Source: Deinococcus puniceus (GTDB taxonomy: Bacteria; Deinococcota; Deinococci; Deinococcales; Deinococcaceae). Taken from it: 64,000 nucleotides of DNA. Below are positions 17,113 to 28,153 of the stretch, piece by piece. Position numbers and translations under genes: made by a program. The notes beneath the pieces were generated by a model. That model searched no databases and was not told where the DNA came from. It saw only the letters and a list, made by a program, of their open reading frames with translations. Within the stretch, counting starts at the first letter, position 1, and every line of letters starts with the position of its first letter. The stretch is taken from NCBI RefSeq assembly GCF_001644565.1, contig NZ_CP011387.1, positions 790,501-854,500 of the forward strand, written 5' to 3'.

Positions 17113-17910
17113 TTACAGCTCGAAATCGTCGCCCAAATAATGGCGGCGGGCGTCTTCGTCTTGCGCGAATTCCTGCGGCGTGCCCTCAAATTTCACTTCT
17201 CCGTCAAACATCAGGTACACCCTATCGGTCAGAGCAATGGTTTCGCGCACGTTGTGGTCAGTAATAAACACGCCGATGCCCCGGCGGTCACGCAGCTCGC
17301 GGATCAGGCGCTGAATCTCGCGGATGCTCTTGGGGTCTACGCCCGTGAAGGGTTCGTCCAGTAGCAGATAATCGGGATCAGTGGTGAGTGCGCGGGCCAG
17401 TTCCAGCCGCCGCCGCTCGCCGCCCGACAGTTGGTAGGCGAAGCTGCCCGCCAAGTGCGTCAGCCCAAATTCGGCCAGCAGCGAATCGGCGCGGGCTTCC
17501 TGCTCGGCGCGGGACAGCGGGCCATATTCCAGAATCGCCAACAAATTATCGCGGGCGGTTAGCTTCCGGAAAGCACTGGGTTCCTGCGGCAGATAGCCAA
17601 GTCCCAGCCGTGCCCGTTCGTGCATGGGCAGGCGCGTCACGTCGCGTTCTCCGAGGGTAATGCTGCCACCGCCGGGGCGAATAAAGCCCACCAGCATGTA
17701 AAACGTGGTGGTCTTGCCCGCACCGTTGGGGCCGAACAGCGCCACGATTTCGCCGGGCCGCACCCGGAAATCCACGCCCCGCACCACCGCCCGCCGTCCA
17801 TAACTTTTGGACAGTCCGGTTGCCACCAACTCAGGCCGTCCCAACCCTGCAGGGGGATTGGCAAGGGTGGCGTCGGGCATGGCAGGCGGGGAAGAAGCGG
17901 GCAGCGTCAC
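17113..17910 (-). CDS. lptB: LptB-type ABC transporter ATP-binding protein
   Basis: A 265-residue ABC ATPase: Walker [18 protein letters not shown]-loop region YLPQEPSAF, signature [15 protein letters not shown], Walker [13 protein letters not shown], and H-loop ITDHN. The [11 protein letters not shown] and [10 protein letters not shown]-terminus are typical of LptB. LptB energises LptFG to move lipopolysaccharide or a related lipid; Deinococcus lacks classical LPS, so the cargo is uncertain. I chose GTG 17910 since TACGCT (17918-17923) ends 7 nt upstream; ATG 17880 is the alternative, while earlier starts run into repeat B1. Operon with DUF3084. Confidence 0.85.
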   Translation of the reverse strand: MTLPASSPPAMPDATLANPPAGLGRPELVATGLSKSYGRRAVVRGVDFRVRPGEIVALFGPNGAGKTTTFYMLVGFIRPGGGSITLGERDVTRLPMHERARLGLGYLPQEPSAFRKLTARDNLLAILEYGPLSRAEQEARADSLLAEFGLTHLAGSFAYQLSGGERRRLELARALTTDPDYLLLDEPFTGVDPKSIREIQRLIRELRDRRGIGVFITDHNVRETIALTDRVYLMFDGEVKFEGTPQEFAQDEDARRHYLGDDFEL

Positions 17911-17917
17911 GCTTGGA

Positions 17918-17923
17918 AGCGTA
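17918..17923 (-). promoter_or_regulatory. Leaderless -10 box of lptB (TACGCT)
   Basis: TACGCT on the minus strand with a 7-nt spacer to GTG 17910. Confidence 0.55.
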
Positions 17924-17957
17924 CCACGCGCCCTCCGCGCCGCCCGTGAGAGGGGTG

Positions 17958-18033
17958 ACGATAGGGGTGGGTGGAGTCTGGAACGTGGATCGTGGTCAGG
18001 TCTTTTCCTACAGTCCACGATCCACGATCCGCC
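17958..18033. repeat. Intergenic repeat family B, copy B1
   Basis: The left arm has GGAACGTGGATCGTGG; the right arm has CCACGATCCACGATCC, its inverted counterpart, around a T-rich centre. It lies in the divergent spacer between lptB and deoB. Confidence 0.7.
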
Positions 18034-18040
18034 GTGCCGT

Positions 18041-18046
18041 TAGACT
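18041..18046 (+). promoter_or_regulatory. Leaderless -10 box of deoB (TAGACT)
   Basis: TAGACT ends 6 nt before the deoB ATG (18053), with no Shine-Dalgarno. Confidence 0.6.
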
Positions 18047-18052
18047 GCCCGC

Positions 18053-19212
<1,160 letters not shown>

Positions 19213-19231
<19 letters not shown>

Positions 19232-19872
19232 ACGATCCGGGCCAAGAGCCTTTCCAGATCGGGGCTGAATCGTTCGCCCTGACGCTAACGTTGGGCGGGC
19301 GCTACGCCGGAGAGCAGACGTGGACGGTTCACCCCGAACGCAGCGCCCTGATCGCCCGCGTAGAAACCAACTTCGGCGGCGTGCTGCCCGAAGTGCGGCG
19401 TGTGCAGAGCAGCCGAATGCACGCCCGCACTTTTGCCAGCCACAGCTACAGCGAGGGCGATGGGCGCGGCAAACCCAGTTTCGAAACGACCTTTGACCGC
19501 AAAAGCGGCGTGTTGACGCTGAGGCAGGGCAAAGACGAGGTCACGGCCCCGCTGATTGGCGACCACCATGACCCGGTGAGCTTACTGCTGTGGCTGCGCG
19601 GCCAACACGGGCAGGACGTCCCGCCCCAACGGCTGACCGGGGGCCGGGTGCATGTGCAGACCCTTCACCCGGCGCAGGGCAGCGACGTGAACGGTACGCC
19701 CGCGCATGTGTATCTGCTGCGCCCCGGCCACGCTTACGTGTACGTGGAGCAAGACGCGCCTCACCGCCTGCTGCGCCTGATTCAGCCCACCGATTTTGGC
19801 CCAGTCGAAGCCAATTTGCCCCAAGCGAGGCGGCAGGCCCAGCCGGAACGTCGGCGGCGGCGGGCGGGGTAG
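19213..19872 (+). CDS. DUF3108-like hypothetical protein
   Basis: A 219-residue protein starting with TTG inside the end of deoB, with GGTGAGAG a few bases upstream, so it is translationally coupled to deoB. Beta-rich; the middle contains [12 protein letters not shown], which resembles the DPLSLLYxLR motif of DUF3108, and a [16 protein letters not shown] opening strand. No signal peptide is visible with this start. The tail (from about residue 200) is Arg/Gln-rich. The function is unknown; the DUF3108 match is tentative. Confidence 0.6.
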
Positions 19873-19884
19873 AGGCGTCTGAGA

Positions 19885-20093
19885 GTGTGGTGTCTAAGGG
19901 ACTAAAGGTCTAGGGTCTAAGGTGCTGGGGCGGTAGGGTTTTGGGTGGTGTGGAAGGGCATTTGCGTTGCTCATTGATCCACCCTCCTGCCTAGTTCTGC
20001 AATGCCTCAGCTCTCTGCCTGTCTTTCCCACGATCCACCCCCGCCCGCCGCCGCCGTACATCTGGACCTTAGACCCTCAGACCCCTAGACCTC
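19885..20093. repeat. Intergenic repeat family A, copy A3
   Basis: The left arm (about 19889-19923) has GTCTAAGGGACTAAAGGTC; the right arm (about 20066-20093) has CCTTAGACCCTCAGACCCC. The centre has GGGCATTTGCGTTGCTCATTG. A lone family-B word (CACGATCCACC) lies at about 20029-20040. It occupies the gap before hisD. Confidence 0.7.
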
Positions 20094-20106
20094 CGCAGGA
20101 GCAACC

Positions 20107-21429
20107 ATGCAAGTCCTTCAAGGCCCCGACGCCCGCGCCGCCCTGACCCGCACCTTCAACGATATTCCTGTGCCTGACAGTGTTCTGGCCCGCATAGCAA
20201 GCACGTTTGGCGAGGCGCTGACGCCCACGCAAGTCGTGGAGCGAATCATTGCCGATGTGCGGGCACGCGGCGACGATGCCCTGCGCGACTGGACAGAACG
20301 GCTGGACGGGGTGCGCCCCGAACACTTGGAAGTGAGTGCCGAGGAACTGGCCGACGCGACGGTAGACGCCGACCTCCACGCTGCAATTCGGCTGGCGATT
20401 GCCCGCGTGCGTGCCTTCTATATGCAGCAGCCCGCGCACGGCTTCCTCAACCACGATGAAGGCGGGGCACTGGGCCAACTGATTCGCCCGCTAGGACGGG
20501 TGGGCGTGTACGTGCCGGGGGGCCTCGCGCCGCTGATCAGCACCCTGATTCATACCGCTGTGCCCGCGCAGGTGGCAGGCGTGCCCGAAATCGTGATTGC
20601 CACGCCGCCTGCCGCGGGCGGCCAGATTCACCCGGCCATTCTGGTGGCCGCCCGCGAATTGGGCCTGACCCGGATTGTGCGTGTGGGCGGCGCTCAGGCG
20701 ATTGCGGCTCTGGCATATGGCACGGCCACCTTGCCCGCTGTAGACAAGATTGCTGGCCCCGGCAACCTCTTCGTGGTGATTGCCAAGCGGTTGGTGTACG
20801 GCCAGACCGGAATAGAAAGCCTGCCGGGGCCGACGGAGACGCTGGTGGTGGCCGACGACAGCGCCGACGCCCGCTACGTGGCCGCCGATCTGCTGGCACA
20901 GGCCGAACACAATGGCGCGGAACCCGTGTTGGTGTCCACCAGCCGTGACCTTCTTATTCGGGTACAGGCCGAACTGGGCGGCCAACTGGAGAACCTGCCC
21001 GAACCCAACCGCACTTGGGCGCGGGATAGCGTGCAGGCCCGCATGAAGGTCATTTTGGCCGCCGACCTGCACGAAGCTCTCGACCTCGCCAACCTGTACG
21101 CCCCCGAACACCTCTGTCTGCTGACCCGCGACCCGTGGAGCCTGCTGGGGCGCGTGCAGCGGGCGGGTGGCGTGTTTATCGGGGAAGCGAGCATGGAAGC
21201 CTTGGGTGACTATGTGGCAGGCCCCAGCCACGTTATGCCGACTGGCGGCACGGCCCGCTTCATGAGTCCGGTCAATGTGCGCGACTTTCAAAACATCATC
21301 AGCGTGATCGGCGTAAACGAGGCCACCCTGCACCGCATCGGCCCCGCCGCCGCCTTACTTGCCCGCGCCGAAGGGCTGGAAGCACACGCACGGGCTATTG
21401 AAAGCAGGCTAGTGGCTGAGGAAGTTTGA
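20107..21429 (+). CDS. hisD: Histidinol dehydrogenase
   Basis: A 440-residue, full-length HisD that performs the last two oxidations of histidine synthesis, with NAD and zinc. Visible motifs: LGRVGVYVPGG, GGAQAIAALAYGTATLPAVDKIAGPGN (NAD region), GPTETLVVADD, LLAQAEHNGAEPVLV (zinc Gln/His), YAPEHLCLL and the C-terminal RIGPAAALLARAEGLEAHARA. GCAGGAG lies 6 nt before the ATG. It stands alone between two family-A repeats; no other his gene is in the window. Confidence 0.96.
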   Translation: MQVLQGPDARAALTRTFNDIPVPDSVLARIASTFGEALTPTQVVERIIADVRARGDDALRDWTERLDGVRPEHLEVSAEELADATVDADLHAAIRLAIARVRAFYMQQPAHGFLNHDEGGALGQLIRPLGRVGVYVPGGLAPLISTLIHTAVPAQVAGVPEIVIATPPAAGGQIHPAILVAARELGLTRIVRVGGAQAIAALAYGTATLPAVDKIAGPGNLFVVIAKRLVYGQTGIESLPGPTETLVVADDSADARYVAADLLAQAEHNGAEPVLVSTSRDLLIRVQAELGGQLENLPEPNRTWARDSVQARMKVILAADLHEALDLANLYAPEHLCLLTRDPWSLLGRVQRAGGVFIGEASMEALGDYVAGPSHVMPTGGTARFMSPVNVRDFQNIISVIGVNEATLHRIGPAAALLARAEGLEAHARAIESRLVAEEV

Positions 21430-21438
21430 AGATGGGGG

Positions 21439-21600
21439 ACTCTAAGGGTCTAAAGGTCTAGGGTCTAAGGTGCAGATTGACGGCGGTTTTGGGTGGGTGT
21501 TGCTCTCTGCCTTCACGGGAGTAGTGAGCAAGGCGATTGCCCTTGCCCTTTCTTAAACCCTTTGACCCTCGCCCCTTAGACTCGGCCCCTTAGACCGCTG
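21439..21600. repeat. Intergenic repeat family A, copy A4
   Basis: The left arm (about 21440-21472) has TCTAAGGGTCTAAAGGTCTA; the right arm (about 21553-21597) has CCCTTAGAC repeats. The centre contains GTGAGCAAGGCGATTGCCC, which reads as the family core in the opposite sense. It fills the gap between hisD and the EamA gene. Confidence 0.7.
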
Positions 21601-21659
21601 CCACACCACCCAAAACCCCCACCGTCCCACATCCTCAGACCCCGGCCCCCGCGCAGGCG

Positions 21660-21665
21660 TATGCT
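21660..21665 (+). promoter_or_regulatory. Leaderless -10 box of the EamA transporter gene (TATGCT)
   Basis: TATGCT, 7 nt, then GTG 21673: identical in layout to the M42 peptidase promoter. Confidence 0.55.
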
Positions 21666-21672
21666 TTCCCGC

Positions 21673-22590
21673 GTGTCTTCCGCCGCTGCTTCCGCCCCCG
21701 CTGCCCGCCTGACTCCCGCCGTGCTGCTGGCGCTGGGCATCGTGTATGTGGTGTGGGGCAGCACCTATTTCGGCATCAAAATTGCCATTGGCAGCCTGCC
21801 GCCGCTGGGCATGTTGGGCATCCGCTTTCTGGTGGCGGGTGTCATCTTGTTCGCCTTCCTGCGCCTGCGGGGTGCGCCCATGCCCACAGCGCGGCAGTGG
21901 GGGGCGAGTGCGGTGGTGGGGCTACTGCTGCTGGGCGGCGGCACAGGCCTCGTCACGCTGGCCGAACGCGACGCCAGTTCCAGCGTGGCCGCGATGGTCA
22001 TTGCCGTTTCCCCCTTGTTCGCGGCCCTGTTTGCGCGGCTGTGGGGCGAGCGTACAGGCGGGCGCGAATGGCTGGGCATCGGCGTGGGGCTGCTGGGCAT
22101 TGCCCTGCTGAACGTGGGCGAATTGCAGGCCACGCCGCTGGCCGCCCTGCTGCTCATTTTGGCCCCGCTGTGCTGGACGTTCGGCAGCCAGTGGTCACGC
22201 CACCTGCCGCTGCCCCCCGGTCTGATGGGCAGCGCCGCCGAGATGGTCACGGGCGGCGTGCTGCTGTTCGGCTTCAGCCTGCTGATGGGCGAACAATGGG
22301 GCACGCCGACCTCGGCCAGCCTGTGGGCGCTGGCGTACCTGACCATTTTTGGAAGCCTCGTGGCTTACAGCGCCTACATGTATTTGGTGGCCCACACGCG
22401 GCCCGCGCTCGCCACCAGTTACGCTTACGTGAATCCGGTGGTGGCCGTGCTGCTGGGCGTGGGGCTGGGCGGAGAAACCTTGGGGGCGCTGGGCTGGGTG
22501 GCGTTGGGCGTGATTCTGGCTGGGGTGATGCTGGTGGCGTGGCCCAAGAAAATGCCTTCTCAGACAGGGCCAGAGGCCGCCGCTCCATGA
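21673..22590 (+). CDS. EamA/DMT-superfamily permease
   Basis: A 305-residue membrane protein with about ten hydrophobic helices in two EamA repeats. The first repeat opens with VYVVWGSTYFGIKIAI (the WGS...F motif of YedA-type exporters); the second ends with ATSYAYVNPVVAVLLG. The substrate is unknown; the family exports metabolites or amino acids. I chose GTG 21673 from the leaderless promoter rather than ATG 21661. The downstream gene overlaps its stop by 4 bp. Confidence 0.88.
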   Translation: MSSAAASAPAARLTPAVLLALGIVYVVWGSTYFGIKIAIGSLPPLGMLGIRFLVAGVILFAFLRLRGAPMPTARQWGASAVVGLLLLGGGTGLVTLAERDASSSVAAMVIAVSPLFAALFARLWGERTGGREWLGIGVGLLGIALLNVGELQATPLAALLLILAPLCWTFGSQWSRHLPLPPGLMGSAAEMVTGGVLLFGFSLLMGEQWGTPTSASLWALAYLTIFGSLVAYSAYMYLVAHTRPALATSYAYVNPVVAVLLGVGLGGETLGALGWVALGVILAGVMLVAWPKKMPSQTGPEAAAP

Positions 22591-23180
22591 CCGCTCCCGA
22601 TGCTGACCCGAATTCGGCCCGCCTGACCCTGCGCGAGATGGCCCCCACCGACCCCGTGAGTCTGGTGGTGCGCCGCCGCATTCTGCCGGGGCGCGAGGCT
22701 GAATACGAAACCCTGCTGACCGAGGGTGGGGCGCTGCTGGCCCGCGTGCCGGGACACCGGGGAACTGGCATTATTCGTCCACCTCCCGGCGAGCGCGAAT
22801 ACACCCTGATTGCCCGCTTCGACACCGTGAACGCCGCCGCCGAATGGGAACTCTCGCCCGAACGCGCCGAGTGGCTGACCCGCGTGAATGCCCTCGTAGA
22901 CGGACAGGTCAGCTTTGAAAAACAACCCGGCCTAGAGTTCTGGTTCACGCCGCCCGCCGCGCCCAACCTGCGCCAACCGCCCCGCTGGAAAATGGCACTG
23001 CTCACGTTGGCCGCCCTGTATCCGGTCAGCGTGGGCCTCGGCTTGCTGCTCGCGCCCGTTGTCGGCCACTGGCCCGCGCCGCTGCGTGCCTTGCCCCAAA
23101 TGGTACTGGTGGTTCCGGCCATGACGTATCTGGTGATGCCCGTGGTGACGCGCTGGGCGGCGGGGTGGCTGCGGCGGTAG
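22587..23180 (+). CDS. Antibiotic-biosynthesis-monooxygenase-like membrane protein
   Basis: A 197-residue protein. Residues 20-115 form an ABM ferredoxin-like domain (SLVVRRRILPGREAEYETLL, HRGTGIIRPP, YTLIARFDTVNAAAEWELSPERAEWL). Two transmembrane helices follow (about 133-155 and 163-185). This ABM-plus-two-TM layout is a known family with no fixed function. Its ATG overlaps the stop of the permease gene (ATGA), so both are co-translated. Role with the transporter unknown. Confidence 0.82.
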   Translation: MTAPDADPNSARLTLREMAPTDPVSLVVRRRILPGREAEYETLLTEGGALLARVPGHRGTGIIRPPPGEREYTLIARFDTVNAAAEWELSPERAEWLTRVNALVDGQVSFEKQPGLEFWFTPPAAPNLRQPPRWKMALLTLAALYPVSVGLGLLLAPVVGHWPAPLRALPQMVLVVPAMTYLVMPVVTRWAAGWLRR

Positions 23181-23200
23181 GAGGCTGGGGGTTCTGGGGG

Positions 23201-23345
23201 CTTGGTCTAAGGGTTGAGGGGCAAAGGGTCTAAGCAAGGGCAATCGCTGGCGCTTATTTGCCCCTCTCCCTCGGGGCGTGAGGGGACATTCAGCAGCAAA
23301 CCCGCCCCGCCACCTTGAACCCTAGACATTTAGACCCTTAGACAG
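23201..23345. repeat. Intergenic repeat family A, copy A5
   Basis: The left arm is GGTCTAAGGGTTGAGGGG...GGGTCTAAG; the core is GGGCAATCGCTGGCGCTTA; the right arm is CCCTAGACATTTAGACCC. It is the closest match to A2. It takes up the first half of the 394-bp gap before rpmH; the second half is the rpmH promoter and leader. Confidence 0.75.
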
Positions 23346-23395
23346 CGCCCCTATGAAACCGGACTCGCTCCCCCTTTTCTGCCCGCCGCCCCCCG

Positions 23396-23404
23396 TGCTA
23401 CACT
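23396..23404 (+). promoter_or_regulatory. Extended -10 promoter of rpmH (TGCTACACT)
   Basis: TGC-TACACT is followed by CCCAGAGTTTGCCC, very like the rpmE promoter region. The resulting leader is about 165 nt. Confidence 0.5.
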
Positions 23405-23574
23405 CCCAGAGTTTGCCCTCTAGAGGGGGCGCAAGATCGCGGGCCGAACAGGCCTGGGCAGGGCCGCAGGCGAAAGGCAGTCGCGAGAGCAGACCGCCGG
23501 AACCCAGCGGGACAGCCAGCAGCGGTGCGGGGGCGTGAATCCTCCCGTCCGCCGCGAACGAAGGAGAGAGCAGC

Positions 23575-23718
23575 ATGAAGCGTACCTACCAACCCAATGT
23601 CCGCAAACGGGCCAAGACCCACGGCTTCCGCGCCCGCATGAAGACCAAAGCTGGCCGCAACATCCTCGCACGCCGCCGTGCGAAGGGCCGCCAGCAACTC
23701 ACCGTCGCTGACGAGTAA
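23575..23718 (+). CDS. rpmH: 50S ribosomal protein L34
   Basis: A 47-residue L34: [20 protein letters not shown]...[10 protein letters not shown], followed by a slightly longer acidic tail. AAGGAGAG lies 6 nt before the ATG. First gene of the rpmH-rnpA-yidD-yidC cluster; its 3' end overlaps the open frame of rnpA. Confidence 0.97.
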   Translation: MKRTYQPNVRKRAKTHGFRARMKTKAGRNILARRRAKGRQQLTVADE

Positions 23719-23770
23719 GCGCCTCCCCGTACAGGAAGCGTCTATCGTCACGCCCGATCAGTCCAGCGCC

Positions 23771-24247
23771 ATGCAGGAACGGCCCCGCCGTCCGGTGGCG
23801 CTGGATTCTTTACGTGGTGACCGGGAGTTCCGTAAAGTGCGCCAGCATGGGGTGGCGGTGCGCGATCCGCTGTTTACCCTGCGCCTCACCGAGTACCGCC
23901 CCCGACACGGCGAAACGTGGCAGCCCCGCGCCATCATCGGTGTGGTTATCTCCAAAAAAACCTTGAAACGCGCTGTAGACCGCAACCGTGCCCGCCGCCG
24001 GGTGCGTGAGGCGCTGCGAACCCTGCCGGGGGGCCTGCCGCCTTGCCGGGCTATTTTGCTGCCCAATCCGGGCGTCCTCACGGCCACGTTTCCGGCGCTG
24101 CAAGCCGCCCTGATCCGGAGCCTCGCCAAAGCACCGGGCCGGGTCAAAAAAGGCGCGGGCGGGCAAAAGGGCGGGAACTCTGGCCGCCCTCAGCCCGTAC
24201 CTGTCCCTGTGATCCAAGCTGTGACTCCGGGCGACCCCTCCGTATGA
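23771..24247 (+). CDS. rnpA: Ribonuclease P protein component
   Basis: The basic protein subunit of RNase P (tRNA 5' maturation). Core motifs are [15 protein letters not shown], the [26 protein letters not shown] signature (RNR motif), and the final LPNPG strand region. A Lys/Gly/Pro-rich tail of about 40 residues follows. ATG 23771 gives 158 residues. The frame stays open upstream to 23642, and GTG 23678 would start inside rpmH and add 31 residues. No convincing ribosome-binding site precedes either, so translation may depend on rpmH. The start is uncertain; the gene is sure. Confidence 0.92.
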   Translation: MQERPRRPVALDSLRGDREFRKVRQHGVAVRDPLFTLRLTEYRPRHGETWQPRAIIGVVISKKTLKRAVDRNRARRRVREALRTLPGGLPPCRAILLPNPGVLTATFPALQAALIRSLAKAPGRVKKGAGGQKGGNSGRPQPVPVPVIQAVTPGDPSV

Positions 24248-24257
24248 AGCAGGCCGC

Positions 24258-24607
24258 ATGAAACAGACCGCGCCAACCTCTGCTCCCGCCGCCCGCGTTC
24301 CCTCTCCGGGGCTGGTGGCGCGGGGCATGGTGCGCGTGGTGCGCGGCTATCAGCGCAAGCTCTCTCCGCTGAAACCCGTACCCACTTGCCGCTTTGTACC
24401 GACCTGTTCGCAGTACGCTCTAGAGGCGATTGAACGCTTCGGGGCCGTGCGGGGCGGGTGGCTGGCCGCGTGGCGGGTCATGCGCTGCAATCCATTGGTG
24501 CCGGGCGGCTTCGACCCGGTGCCGAGTTCATTCCCGGCCCATCTCGGCTCGGCGGCCCGCACCCCTGCGGCTGACCCGGCCCATCCCACCGCTGGAAAAC
24601 CCAAACC

Positions 24608-24611
<4 letters not shown>
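24258..24611 (+). CDS. yidD: Membrane protein insertion efficiency factor YidD
   Basis: A 117-residue YidD with the family signature [32 protein letters not shown], three conserved cysteines (CRF, TCS, RCNP), and the VPGGFDPVP motif. It acts at the inner face of the membrane with YidC. A Pro/Ala-rich C-terminal extension of about 25 residues is present. Its stop overlaps the yidC start by 4 bp. Confidence 0.95.
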
Positions 24612-26242
<1,631 letters not shown>

Positions 26243-26255
26243 GGCAGCACGATAA

Positions 26256-26295
26256 AGAACCGCCCCGACAATATAGGTCGGGGCGGCGTTCTTTT
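26256..26295 (+). terminator. Terminator of the rpmH-yidC cluster
   Basis: GAACCGCCCCGAC pairs with GTCGGGGCGGCGTTC (one bulge), 7-nt loop, TTTT tail. Confidence 0.88.
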
Positions 26296-26308
26296 GGCTG
26301 TTTCATAG

Positions 26309-26371
26309 AGTGGAGGGTGGATCGTAGAACGTGGAAACGGCCAGACCACGATCCACCCTCCACGATCTACG
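26309..26371. repeat. Intergenic repeat family B, copy B2
   Basis: GGAGGGTGGATCGTAGAACGT on the left and the mirrored ACGATCCACCCTCCACGATC on the right. It lies between yidC and the convergent peptidase gene and just touches that gene's stop region. Confidence 0.7.
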
Positions 26372-27428
26372 TTCCCGCGTTCAGTCCTGCCAACGCCACC
26401 CGCGCCGCCGCGAACGAGGGCCTAACCCTCAGCGCCTCGCGGTAGGCGGCTTTGGCTTTGGCGCTCTGACCCTGTGCGGCCAACGCGCGGCCCCGCCAAT
26501 ACAGGGCTTCTTCGTGGGCGGGGGCGTCTTGCAGCACGGCGTTTGTCAGGCGCAGCACATCGGCGGTGCGGCCCGTGCGGGTGTAGGCCTCCAGCGGCCC
26601 GAAGGAATACCAGAGCGTGCGCCAAGGCAAACCGCCCACCGTGCGCGCAGGCCGAGTGGGATCAAGCGTGGCATCGGGGCGGCTGGCAAAAGCCTGATCG
26701 TAGGCCCGCACTGCGCCGCGAGAGTCACCCAAGGCCAGCCGTGCATTGCCCACGTTCAGCCACGCAATCGCGTCATTCTTGCGGCCTGCTTCGGCCACCG
26801 CCACCCGCAAGGCTTCCCGTTTTGCCAGCACCGGATCGGCCCGGAAGCCCAGCAAGCCGCGCAACTCTTCCTCACGCTCCGGCGGCGAGACCACCAAGTA
26901 CGTGCGCCCGAAGGCCCGCCACAGTTCGTCCAACTGGGCATAGGTAAAACTCAGTTTGCCCAAGTAGGAATCCAGTGCCGTGAATTTTTGTTTGGTATCG
27001 TCGTAGCCGTTGAGGATGCGGTAATGGCCCATGCCGCCGCTGTCTGCCGTCACAAACCACGTTTCCACGATCACGGGGAATCCGGCGGCCAACAGGCGCT
27101 TCAGCAGGGCGCGGCTCCCATTGACTGCCAAGTGCGTTTGCATCCCCTGCTTGCGGGCAAATGCAGCCAACTCGGGCGGCGTCACGTTCACGTCCCCGCC
27201 GTTGGGCTTTAGCACCGGCGCAATCTGATACTGCGTCAGCGTGCCGCCCCAGCGACTCAGGGCCATGCCCACCGTGACCGGGCCGCAGTTGTTCAGGCGT
27301 TGGTATTCGTGCCGGATGCTGGGCACGCTGGCAAATGGGGGCAGGGAAGAGGAGGACAGCGCAGAAGCCGCCCCCGCCAAACCGGAGCAGGTCAGCAGCA
27401 GCAAAGAGGACAGAGAGCGGAGGCTCAT
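26367..27428 (-). CDS. Secreted C39-like cysteine peptidase with TPR tail
   Basis: A 353-residue protein. Signal peptide about 1-22. A C39_2-type papain-fold domain spans about 35-190: nucleophile region NNCGPVTVGMALSRWGG (Cys48), histidine in GGMGHYRILNGYDD, and the aspartate in TALDSYLG. From about 215 to 350 come TPR-like helices (AIAWLNVGNARLALGDSRGAVRAYDQAF; ALYWRGRALAAQGQSAKAKAAYREALRV). The substrate is unknown; envelope protein turnover is inference. Its 3' end meets repeat B2. Confidence 0.85.
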   Translation of the reverse strand: MSLRSLSSLLLLTCSGLAGAASALSSSSLPPFASVPSIRHEYQRLNNCGPVTVGMALSRWGGTLTQYQIAPVLKPNGGDVNVTPPELAAFARKQGMQTHLAVNGSRALLKRLLAAGFPVIVETWFVTADSGGMGHYRILNGYDDTKQKFTALDSYLGKLSFTYAQLDELWRAFGRTYLVVSPPEREEELRGLLGFRADPVLAKREALRVAVAEAGRKNDAIAWLNVGNARLALGDSRGAVRAYDQAFASRPDATLDPTRPARTVGGLPWRTLWYSFGPLEAYTRTGRTADVLRLTNAVLQDAPAHEEALYWRGRALAAQGQSAKAKAAYREALRVRPSFAAARVALAGLNAGT

Positions 27429-27621
27429 GCTCTCTATCGTTTCAGGTCTGGGGGGGTGGGATTGTGGGTTTTGCGAGGGTGAGGCGGGAAGATGAAACCT
27501 ATTTTTCTTTTCTACCCTGTTCTTGGCCCTTATGTTTGTACACTAAGTAACGCCTCTAAATCATGCCAGCTTTTTACTTCGCTTGAACTATTCAGTTGAG
27601 CGATGAGTAACGCAGTTCAAT

Positions 27622-28122
27622 CTACTTTGCAGGCATGTGACTTAAGATTGCCCGCTGTGTCTCACGAGCCAATGGGACATCTGCGAAAATAGCCGATTCA
27701 AACTCATAAATAAGTGCCAACATGTTTTGATTCATCTCTACCCGATTTTTGTGTGCAGCCATGCCGATTTGCTCTAACCACTGGATGCCCCACATGATCG
27801 GTAAATCTTCGTCTCCTTCGTCGCAACTACGGCGCTGGTAGCCGTCTACTGCTGAAGAAATCAGGCGCGCACAAGCATCGTCTGCGCCCTTCAACCGCCC
27901 TGAGAAGGCGCGTTGAATGAGTCGGTGTGACCTATTCAGCGTTGCTTCACTTCCTATCCAGCCTTCTGTGAGCACTAACTTGGTTATCTGTCCTAGCTCA
28001 AAATCATGGTGGTGGTGAGAATAAACGGCACATCCCACCAAGCCCTGCAAAATCATCACATTGAATGGATCGAGCCGGTAAAGCTGCGTGTACACGTCAA
28101 TATCTAACGGTTTGGACTGCAT
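27622..28122 (-). CDS. Orphan hypothetical protein, about 166 aa
   Basis: I do not recognise this protein. It contains a HHHH stretch followed by DFELGQITKLVLTEGWIG and acidic Asp/Glu clusters, no signal peptide and no membrane helix; it looks helical and soluble. ATG 28122 is used; TTG 28152 (10 more residues) starts directly after the E1-beta stop. It is the third leftward gene after E1-alpha and E1-beta and may be read through from them. It is less GC-rich than its neighbours, as is the 193-bp gap after it, which suggests acquired DNA. Confidence 0.6.
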   Translation of the reverse strand: MQSKPLDIDVYTQLYRLDPFNVMILQGLVGCAVYSHHHHDFELGQITKLVLTEGWIGSEATLNRSHRLIQRAFSGRLKGADDACARLISSAVDGYQRRSCDEGDEDLPIMWGIQWLEQIGMAAHKNRVEMNQNMLALIYEFESAIFADVPLARETQRAILSHMPAK

Positions 28123-28153
28123 AGCCCTATTCTGATTCTTGACACATCCCAAA

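Noticed and set aside
16057..17364. Open frame of 435 codons opposite the DUF3084 and lptB genes
   Set aside because: It spans two genes on the other strand and reads as Leu/Gly/Cys-rich low complexity.
21753..23180. A 475-codon frame covering the EamA gene and the ABM gene
   Set aside because: The first 278 codons are out of frame with the real EamA gene; only the part from ATG 22587 is a true protein.
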